Origin: a virus
IMG/VR virus record: IMGVR_UViG_3300006793_004801
Coordinates: 1-22,219 of that record
Reading direction: 5' to 3' (one strand)
DNA: 22,219 bases
This document shows positions 7,601-13,349 of the stretch, one piece after another. Numbering within the stretch: the first letter of the stretch is position 1; each line of letters opens with the position of its first letter. Under the pieces are notes generated by a model that saw only the letters and a program-made list of their open reading frames with translations, did no database searches and was not told the DNA's origin. The translations under genes and the position numbers were made by a program.

Positions 7601-9924
7601 CTTCTGGAACTGGCGTAGTCAAGTGGCCGTATGGTCGCAATCGAGTATGGCCTGTTCACGAGCGAGTCGGCACTAAAATGGGCTACGGACCCCTCGCTGG
7701 TGTTGGTTTTGGATGGGGAAAGAACTTCGACGAAACACACACCGCCAACCATCCGCAGGTTGGTGCTGAAACCATCAAAATGGGATTGACCGAAGTCGGG
7801 TGTTCACCTATGTGGCTTGACCTTCAAATCCGAGCATGGTGGCCTGTTCGAGATGGCCTTATGACGACTATCAATTTTGATAGTGGACTCGCTGATTTGT
7901 ATATGGGTCGTCACTCTCACAACGGTCTTGGCGGCAACACATATCAAAGAAGTCAAGGTTTCACGCAATTGCGTGGCGAAGGTGCATCCGCTACAAATGC
8001 CGAGATTGAATGGTCGACTTGGGGGTCGTTGCTTGCTGAAAACGATGTGAGTGCGAGCGTTGCGGCGTTCAATCCGCAGGTCAATTTAGGTGGAGTCGGA
8101 TTCAGTAAAATGTGGTCTGGCGAAGCCTATGATTATCAAGCCACTCCAGCAGGTGCTTGGTCTGGACAAGCGTCGTCAAATGGATGGCCGTATTCAGCCG
8201 TCGGAACGAACAATGTCCTTTGGGGCAACATGGGGAACTGGCTTGGAACTGGAACTCCATTCGCCATGACCGAAGGTTATCACACGCTGCGAACTGTCTT
8301 TGAAGAAGAGGGAATGACCGTCTTTATGGATGGGGTCAACAAAGGAAAAGACCTGAACTCAAACGACCCAATCTGGGGATTCTCGATACTGTTCCAAAAG
8401 GCTCAAGGCCGAGCGACCAAAGCAAACACATCACCAATCCGAGATAATCAAGGATGGAATCAATGGGTTTCAAATCCAGCATACAACAAAACATCTGCGG
8501 CTTTGCAGATTGACGAACTGACGATTCGTCACATTCCAACAGATGCTATGATTCCATTCCCCGTTGACAGCGCAACCCAAGCAATCGCAGGCGTTGGAAA
8601 ATATACTGGATTGAGTATCGAAGTCGATAACATCAAGGAATCCAAGAACATGAATGTCAAGGTTTCAATTTGTCCAGTTAACGACAACATCGCAGCCGAT
8701 GGAACGGTATTGCGTATGGGAGAAGGAGGAACTCCTTATTCTGGATTCGATAAACTGTCGATAAACGCCATCGGTGGATTCGGCTCGATAGATTTGACAG
8801 ACCTGCCAGCCGACGCAATCACCAATGGATTCGTGATTCGATTCCACTTCTATGTTCCATCCGCTGCTGACTCCAGCCTGATGCCAGTCGATTGGTCGAC
8901 AACGCCCGTCGTCAAGTCATGGACTCTGGAATACGACCTCGCACCGACATCGGGAATCTCGTGCATAGGGAACACATACAACGGCGATGTCACCGCACCA
9001 ATCGACACGAAGGTCGGACACATTGTATCATTCAGAGGAACAGCAACAACCGCCGACATTGACCGAACTGTCGAATCAATGAAGTTCGACTTCGGCGACG
9101 GAACTGTCACGGATTGGTTGCCATTCACGGATTCGACTCTCCAAACGAACTTCTATGATACGGCTCACTCGTATTTGACAAGCGGAACTTTTTCAGCCAA
9201 AGCATATGCCAAAGACGATGCTGGCAACGAATCGGAGTATTCCGACATCACGATTGTAGTCATTAACGCTGCACCAGTAGCGGTTCTTCGTGCAGTTCCA
9301 TCTCTCATCAGAGCAGGCAATCCCGTGACTTTCGACGCTTCGGATTCATTTGACATCAACGCAGGGGCATCGCTCGCATCATACACATTCACCTTCGGAG
9401 ATGGGTCGGGTTCAACCACCAATGCCAGTGGTTCAGCACAGCACACTTTTTCGCAGGCTGGAGAATATCAAGCGACATTAGTGTGCGTCGATAACGACGG
9501 TGCATCCTCTCAAACGGCAATCGCAATCGTCAAGGTTCTCCCAGCAACACTCGTGATTCCATTGGTGTTCAATACCAAGCCACGAGCGTTCCAGAGAGTT
9601 CGCAGCGCCGAGTTCGGTCAAACGCCAGTTCTCGATGCGGTCTATCCAGAATTGACAGATACGGGGCAACGCATGGATGAGTTCTCTTTGACGGGTTCAT
9701 TCTTGACGGCAACCGCCAATTCCGACATCGAGTTCGTTGAGGAACTGCTGATAAGCGGCTCACTCGTCGAGTTCATGTGGGAGGATATTGACTATGAGGG
9801 CATTCCATCAGGAAAAACATTCGTTGGCCGAATCAAAGCATTCGACTACAATCGAGAAGGCGGCGCACACGGCGAAACCCCATACACGATAACTCTCACT
9901 CGTGAAGCAGGTCTGGGCGTTTGA
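4663..9924 (+). CDS. Giant tail-tip protein: lectin-like and PKD domains with a distal-tail-like C-terminus
   Basis: A 1753-residue protein directly after the tape measure, where the distal tail protein normally lies. Most of it is rich in Gly, Asn, Tyr and Trp, typical of beta-structured adhesins. Around residues 1020-1290 a concanavalin/LamG-like region is suggested by YHTLRTVFEEEGMTVFMDGV. Two PKD domains follow: one near residues 1430-1537 (FDFGDGTVTDW) and one near 1540-1622 (FTFGDGSGST, then HTFSQAGEYQATLVCVD). The final 125 residues (FQRVRSAEFGQTPVL, DEFSLTGSF, SGKTFVGRIKAFDY) look like a ring-forming distal-tail or gpU-type domain. I therefore infer a distal-tail protein with a very large N-terminal adhesion module that binds the host surface. 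GAGGCGTGAT lies five bases before ATG 4663. There is no obvious signal peptide. Confidence 0.75.
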   Translation: MASTKQDITYLFSRRLNGLAEKQRWWPAHITDKSGIGITVDPMLFNTNFGPSTIEDEGRGKATEANTAGVRVECLNIDGTAPSGTPTIQIIDSGTLNARCVVTHPDGTKTEWRFVAPSADSQVGNGYGTQIGTGAGSMNPSSTSPLPAEPSFKTTAGPYPVFATLQDFIDWLDGLSNSWSKFTFDTYWAGAGGMAQEAVKSAWLPHGLLGDIAYGGSTAASAAWPNAENDPRIAAGNADALPTTGLYIATMFQPLLYDNNQLSYSSDNANTDIVKGIYDQTRPLEDGSGSSGAYFNFYNDGMTRYSQQPQEPADNSGYPQIDTIDGGSYKWFKNSGDFKNGKVGSFQKVDTEENPNNVFDYVNWDIDPSSSAYGGPSYRMRTALACFLKDGTYSLSGGSLIPYVYDPNRTIGGADGTTCYAVWNGKGGRANTAAELNQPVTDLSQSAQIFPLFDFLQGPVSPAGQGWNYDWDSISSNYINWPFYAKYANEQFDAYTNGNTGDTNTGGATGTSSNTMRGPVTATRRQQPRSGLVRPNPTRAPLYAISQSGAGTSTTITTSGDCAGLIEIWVEDNNVSATKVNYWREGMPVVFQTDGVLGGLQINGVNQYLFQKGPNAITTWVKGTGSSLTDIQFGTATSLNEQGEVQGFINRSGWYVCNDVQALSGVAKSTIVSGATGTFTGHKLTFIINTGYDFNAMDSTDYGAMEDIAAYEVTDGWACQGILGGSEYAWGGLNTFDPIGPVETAIKRTGSGTFPFNPASGFYAGMGTRCGLDRALGRSGYPPNRYSIGYYGESIQYDFNGGMGFYGGYGQASQNVPSYGGLNFTSPTRLTLDPLAFWYTEYGGWYGDDANTPAGIALQNDETSKFVSNPIANGHGGGMLRLNAPSSFGHAGMYFSQTDMTQVTNGGVVLSGDTVMQNPSTNGDAVSQMTATDPANVFNKNGSAISQRTGGAGWYSKSISVLFQSFYEQSTGKNSWDYCPSGTGVVKWPYGRNRVWPVHERVGTKMGYGPLAGVGFGWGKNFDETHTANHPQVGAETIKMGLTEVGCSPMWLDLQIRAWWPVRDGLMTTINFDSGLADLYMGRHSHNGLGGNTYQRSQGFTQLRGEGASATNAEIEWSTWGSLLAENDVSASVAAFNPQVNLGGVGFSKMWSGEAYDYQATPAGAWSGQASSNGWPYSAVGTNNVLWGNMGNWLGTGTPFAMTEGYHTLRTVFEEEGMTVFMDGVNKGKDLNSNDPIWGFSILFQKAQGRATKANTSPIRDNQGWNQWVSNPAYNKTSAALQIDELTIRHIPTDAMIPFPVDSATQAIAGVGKYTGLSIEVDNIKESKNMNVKVSICPVNDNIAADGTVLRMGEGGTPYSGFDKLSINAIGGFGSIDLTDLPADAITNGFVIRFHFYVPSAADSSLMPVDWSTTPVVKSWTLEYDLAPTSGISCIGNTYNGDVTAPIDTKVGHIVSFRGTATTADIDRTVESMKFDFGDGTVTDWLPFTDSTLQTNFYDTAHSYLTSGTFSAKAYAKDDAGNESEYSDITIVVINAAPVAVLRAVPSLIRAGNPVTFDASDSFDINAGASLASYTFTFGDGSGSTTNASGSAQHTFSQAGEYQATLVCVDNDGASSQTAIAIVKVLPATLVIPLVFNTKPRAFQRVRSAEFGQTPVLDAVYPELTDTGQRMDEFSLTGSFLTATANSDIEFVEELLISGSLVEFMWEDIDYEGIPSGKTFVGRIKAFDYNREGGAHGETPYTITLTREAGLGV

Positions 9925-9928
9925 TATT

Positions 9929-9958
9929 GGATTCGATACATCGGAATCCCAATGTTTT
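9929..9958 (+). terminator. Candidate terminator after the tail-tip gene
   Basis: GGATTC (9929-9934) pairs with GAATCC (9944-9949), followed by TTTT at 9955-9958. It lies just after the stop codon and before an independent promoter. Archaeal terminators depend mainly on T-runs, so support is moderate. Confidence 0.4.
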
Positions 9959-10001
9959 GCTCGACAGTATATGAACTATGCAAAATCGGAACTAAATTGT
10001 T

Positions 10002-10025
10002 GAGAACCAAACAATTGATATACTC
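10002..10025 (+). promoter_or_regulatory. Cassette promoter A (TATA type)
   Basis: GAGAAC (10002-10007) is followed by an A-rich spacer and ATTGATATACTC. The TATAC core (10019-10023) is 27 bases before ATG 10046, the expected distance for a leaderless archaeal transcript. Unlike the related promoters at 10353 and 12573, it has one CATTGATAT-type element rather than two. Confidence 0.65.
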
Positions 10026-10045
10026 GAAGGTCGTGCATCGACAAC

Positions 10046-10354
10046 ATGGGAAAAACCCGCAGGTATCATGGCCGTGAAAATGGCGAAGAAGCAAAGTTCC
10101 ATCGCTGGTGGAGAATCAACGAAGGCGATGTCGATAGAAAAGACCATGACCGAAGCAAAATGCAACAGGTCGCAGTTCAGATTGCATGTGAAGAAGGTGT
10201 CAAACTGAAGAGTCGAAAGACCAAGAAGCCTCCGAACCGAGCAACCCCAAAGGGATATGGATTCAAAATCGGACAACACACACTGGATAAGTGGGAACTT
10301 GAACGGGCTGGAAAAACATCTCGATACAACGACCTCGACTGGAATCTGTTTTGA
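10046..10354 (+). CDS. Small basic protein of unknown function (cassette gene)
   Basis: A 102-residue, strongly basic protein starting MGKTRRYHGRENGEEAKFHR. It has an aromatic cluster (HRWWRINEGDV), a central Lys/Arg/Pro-rich stretch (KLKSRKTKKPPNRATPKGYG) and an acidic-aromatic end (DLDWNLF). I recognise no family. The charge suggests nucleic-acid binding or a disordered structural role. The start is supported by a TATA-like box 27 bases upstream, giving a leaderless transcript independent of the tail operon. It interrupts the normal order of tail tip and baseplate hub, and its stop overlaps the promoter of the next small gene. Such self-contained units in a late operon resemble morons. There are no membrane segments or Cys-rich motifs beyond one Cys. 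Confidence 0.65.
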   Translation: MGKTRRYHGRENGEEAKFHRWWRINEGDVDRKDHDRSKMQQVAVQIACEEGVKLKSRKTKKPPNRATPKGYGFKIGQHTLDKWELERAGKTSRYNDLDWNLF

Positions 10355-10390
10355 GAACTAAAGCATTGATATTCCGATACATTGATATAC
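10353..10390 (+). promoter_or_regulatory. Cassette promoter B (TATA type, two-element)
   Basis: GAGAAC (10353-10358), then CATTGATATT (10364-10373), then CATTGATATAC (10380-10390). The two CATTGATAT copies start 16 bases apart. The TATAC core at 10386-10390 is 25 bases before ATG 10411. The module begins inside the stop codon of the preceding gene. Confidence 0.7.
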
Positions 10391-10410
10391 TCGGATGCGT
10401 AGCGAAGGAT

Positions 10411-10704
10411 ATGAGCCGACAACCACACATCGCCGCATCCGAAGCACACGGAATGAGCAACGAAGTATATTTCAACCGAGCAAATCCTGACGCTGGAATC
10501 TTCATCAAAATCGAAGAGTCGAAAGCAATCGAGATGGGAATGACCGTTATCGAAACAACTGTCGACCATGTTATCGTCGGATGCACTGGTTCAGAATACT
10601 TAGTCACCGAGCCTCGCACCTTCGCTTTCGTTGAAATCACCAACGACGACAGATTCACCATCACCGCTTGGAAACAAGACGATGGAAAAATCGTCTTTGA
10701 GTGA
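10411..10704 (+). CDS. Small protein of unknown function (cassette gene)
   Basis: A 97-residue protein beginning MSRQPHIAASEAHGMSNEVYF. The rest is dominated by predicted beta strands (AGIFIKIEES, MTVIETTVDHVIVGCTG, RTFAFVEITNDDRFTITAW). It looks like a compact beta-sheet protein without membrane segments or a recognisable active site, and I cannot assign a family. A longer reading from TTG 10351 is possible, but the promoter predicts transcription starting at about 10411, exactly at this ATG, so the shorter leaderless form is preferred. It sits between another cassette gene and the baseplate hub. Possible roles include a moron product affecting the host or a small tail decoration protein; both are guesses. 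Confidence 0.65.
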   Translation: MSRQPHIAASEAHGMSNEVYFNRANPDAGIFIKIEESKAIEMGMTVIETTVDHVIVGCTGSEYLVTEPRTFAFVEITNDDRFTITAWKQDDGKIVFE

Positions 10705-10742
10705 ACCCAAGCGTGATAACCCGCAACGACACACCATGACTC

Positions 10743-12569
10743 ATGGACAGCGATAGCATCGAGCGTTTCCATCGCTTGGTTCGGGCTGGTGACGACGAAC
10801 TCATCATCACCCCTCCAAAGGGGTTGCTGGATGAAATCGAGAATCTCGGAACTGACCCTCGACGACCACGAACCGCAATCGCTCGCTGGGCTTCTCAAGT
10901 CTGGGCTGAACACGCCAAAGAATCCAACATGGAGGCGGGTGGGTTCACACTGGATGCGAGTCACAGCGAGAAGGAATTGATGTTCAGACCTGCTCACTAT
11001 CCACCAGATTGGGGCTTGGATTTGATTCCATTCCCAAACGACACGGGTGGAGTATGGACACGAGATAGGATGACAACGCTATGCTACACGAGCCTGACGA
11101 CTCCAAGACCGTTTGACCCACATCTGCATGGTGCGGTGGGCGGAGAGGCCGCTGAAGCACTTGGATTTGGTTATCATTATCAAGGCCGAACTGGATTCCC
11201 AGACCAGCAGGACATCATCACTCGTCGTGGTGGGGGTCCGAGAGGTGGGTTCTCCATGACTACGGGTCCGACGGAGGGTGCATATCCAAGTGCAGTTCTC
11301 CCTCAACCAACATTCAATTTAGGCCGTTTAGGACACTCTGACGGCGGTTGGAATCCCGAAGGGCTACAATGGACTAATCGACCCAAAAGGATGCGTCTGG
11401 GAGGGCTTAGAAACGGCTGGGCGCATAAGGTCATGTTCGCTCGCTCTCGTCAAGTGATGTTTAGGAATCTGTATGGAGATATTGCACGAGATGAAGCGAC
11501 TCCCCAAGCACCGACGGTTGTCATCAATGGACTCAATGATTTGCATGGAGTCAAGTCGGTCAGCATGACTCAAACATTCAACGCACCAACAGAGGTCAAT
11601 ATCGAACTCAATAATCCCAGCGGAAAAAGAACAGGCTGGATAAAACGAGGCGACACAGTTCAGGTGTTCGCCAGCCCAAGACGGTGGGCGACTCCGCCAT
11701 TGGTGTTCACTGGGTTTGTTCACGAAGTTCACGAATCCAGCACAGACATTTCATTCAAGTGTTCGGACTCTCTGGGCTATCTGAATCTCGAAGTCGTGAA
11801 GAAGTCTATGACATACTTTCAAACCGATGCTGCAACGGTTGTCAAGGACTTGGTTGCGAACTCAATCTATGCCCCTCCAGTTGGTCGAATGGCGAATCAA
11901 TCCTTCGTCATTCTGCCTGCTGGAATGAACTTCGTTGGAGAGTCACGCTTATCTGCGGTTCAAGCAATTTTGAACATCATAAACAGCACACCGACACTCA
12001 ATCAAATCTATTGCTCTCCAGATGGCTACATCAATTTGAGAAGGCTTCGTGAGGTCGACGACCCGACAATCGTTCCATTGATTGGTGGCAGATTCCCACG
12101 AACTGCAGTTCCTCAAGACTTCTATCCAACCGCCATAGAGCGACAATCTGGAGATACGACTGGATTCAATGTCATCGTCGTAGCGAACAACGACATCGGC
12201 TTATCGGTGTCGATACCTGCTGCTGACAGCCTGCGCTATCCAGCAATCCCAGTCGAGAAGCGAATCGAGGACAAATCCATCACGGATGCGACCCAAGCAA
12301 AACTGGTCGGAGAGTATTATCTCAACACCCAATCGCTCAAGCGAGTCAGATGGATTGTCGAAGGCATTCCAGAACGATTTGACATCAAGGTTGGCGATGT
12401 CATTGAGTTCCAATCTGGAGAGGCCAGCCTCGCAGGTCGACACCGCATTTTCAATTTGACTTGGAACTATTCCGTCGGAGGTTCGACAATGACATTGACG
12501 GTGGGTCGTCAAGCAGCAGACCTGATGTCGACTCTCAAATACACACTTGGCGTATCTCAATCTGGATGA
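10743..12569 (+). CDS. Baseplate hub protein (gpD / XkdQ / gp27-like)
   Basis: A 608-residue protein whose residues of about 255-600 read like a tail hub: VKSVSMTQTFNAPTEVNIEL, then GDTVQVFASP, VFTGFVHEV and SFKCSDSLGYL in the first barrel. These are followed by DAATVVKDLVANS, CSPDGYINLRR and IKVGDVIEFQSGEASLAG. This is the pattern of gpD, XkdQ and T4 gp27-type hubs, which form the trimeric plug at the end of the tail. The first 250 residues are a Gly/Pro-rich extension not normal for the family. Its position between tail tip and giant fibre fits. ATG 10743 follows the previous gene by 38 bases. A weak TGATAAC box lies about 27-30 bases upstream, so leaderless expression is possible but unproven. 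Confidence 0.8.
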   Translation: MDSDSIERFHRLVRAGDDELIITPPKGLLDEIENLGTDPRRPRTAIARWASQVWAEHAKESNMEAGGFTLDASHSEKELMFRPAHYPPDWGLDLIPFPNDTGGVWTRDRMTTLCYTSLTTPRPFDPHLHGAVGGEAAEALGFGYHYQGRTGFPDQQDIITRRGGGPRGGFSMTTGPTEGAYPSAVLPQPTFNLGRLGHSDGGWNPEGLQWTNRPKRMRLGGLRNGWAHKVMFARSRQVMFRNLYGDIARDEATPQAPTVVINGLNDLHGVKSVSMTQTFNAPTEVNIELNNPSGKRTGWIKRGDTVQVFASPRRWATPPLVFTGFVHEVHESSTDISFKCSDSLGYLNLEVVKKSMTYFQTDAATVVKDLVANSIYAPPVGRMANQSFVILPAGMNFVGESRLSAVQAILNIINSTPTLNQIYCSPDGYINLRRLREVDDPTIVPLIGGRFPRTAVPQDFYPTAIERQSGDTTGFNVIVVANNDIGLSVSIPAADSLRYPAIPVEKRIEDKSITDATQAKLVGEYYLNTQSLKRVRWIVEGIPERFDIKVGDVIEFQSGEASLAGRHRIFNLTWNYSVGGSTMTLTVGRQAADLMSTLKYTLGVSQSG

Positions 12570-12572
12570 TTA

Positions 12573-12611
12573 GAGAACAAATCCATTGATATTAGCGAAG
12601 CATTGATATAC
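12573..12611 (+). promoter_or_regulatory. Cassette promoter C, driving the structured RNA region
   Basis: GAGAAC (12573-12578), CATTGATATT (12584-12593) and CATTGATATAC (12601-12611) reproduce promoter B almost exactly, with the two copies starting 17 bases apart. No start codon of a good gene lies 25-27 bases downstream. The predicted transcript start, about 12632-12634, falls at the beginning of a stretch rich in hairpins. Confidence 0.7.
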
Positions 12612-12632
12612 TTGATAGTGTTCCCTTAGATT

Positions 12633-13345
12633 GTTGGGGGCGCAAACCCCTGACCGAAGCGATACTTCTCGATGCGAGTCGAGGGGTGAATTGGAAACAA
12701 CAATGAGGCGTTCACATATTTTGAATGGCGATGCCCCGTAGTAAAACTGATAACAGGAGTTCTTCGGAACTTGGACAGGAGATTCAATGGGATTCAACAC
12801 ACTCTATTGCGCTCATTGTTGGACTATACTCGGACTAAACTGAAGCCCCAATTGGGGGGTGGAGGGGTGGCACTTCTCACCAAGTCGCAAAGAGTGGCTC
12901 TGACCTAAGTGGTTAAGGGCGTGAAGTCGGAACTTAGATTCCTTCACGATTCCTGACTACGCCGATACGGTGCTGGAAAATAGACCAGCAACGGGAACGG
13001 GCTGAAAGAATGCGTTAAACCGAATTAGTTCTGGGTGTGTTCGCCCCAGATGTAGTCGCATCCGTAAAGAACACAAAGGCGGTGAGTGAAGAAAAGCACA
13101 CACTCATCAAGGCTGGCGACGGATTCCAGTTCCCCCAAATCTCCATCGAGAGTGTCGTTTCATCCAACACTCCCATCCTTGCTGGGTTGGGTGTGGTCGC
13201 ATCTGTAAGGAAGCCGTGAACTCGGTGATGACGACCTTTGAGGACAAGTAAGACCCCCCTGCGTGGTGAAATCGGCGGCTTGAATCCTAACCCGACCTAA
13301 GCGAGTTCCTATCAACAACCACTTAAACGGCCAAGCCCGACCCTT
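12633..13345 (+). ncRNA. Large structured non-coding RNA candidate (about 710 nt)
   Basis: This stretch has no convincing gene but its own cassette promoter. Local helices visible by eye include: a three-way junction with 12646-12650/12683-12687 enclosing 12656-12659/12665-12668 and 12669-12672/12679-12682; 12758-12762/12767-12771 capped by a C(UUCG)G tetraloop; 12846-12849/12854-12857; 12871-12877/12891-12896; 12904-12908/12913-12918; 12920-12925/12943-12948 with inner 12929-12932/12939-12942; 12971-12976/12985-12990; 13030-13035/13045-13050; 13081-13088/13101-13108; and 13150-13155/13167-13172. Size and viral late-gene context recall ornate large RNAs such as GOLLD and ROOL, but I see no specific sequence match. 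It is not recognisably RNase P RNA, a group I or II intron, rRNA or tRNA. The 3' end is unknown. It could instead be a long structured leader of the 13350 gene. Confidence 0.6.
13051..13212 (+). repeat. Pair of 21-base direct repeats inside the RNA candidate
   Basis: Positions 13051-13071 and 13192-13212 share 18 of 21 bases, with core GTCGCATC. All three differences are transitions (A/G, C/T, A/G), and the copies are 141 bases apart. Both follow a CTGGGT stretch. The core TCGCATC is complementary to GATGCGA at 12671-12677. Confidence 0.7.
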
Positions 13346-13349
13346 TGAT

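Noticed and set aside
10263-10997. 244-codon open frame on the minus strand across the cassette genes and hub start
   Set aside because: It overlaps three + strand units with promoters or family support. Its sequence looks like random antisense translation.
12570-13349. Group I or group II intron, RNase P RNA or tRNA in the gene-free region
   Set aside because: GGACTAAAC at 12831 faintly recalls a group I core piece, but the other core elements and an interrupted gene are missing. No cloverleaf with a T-arm was found, nor RNase P conserved core sequences, nor a group II domain V.
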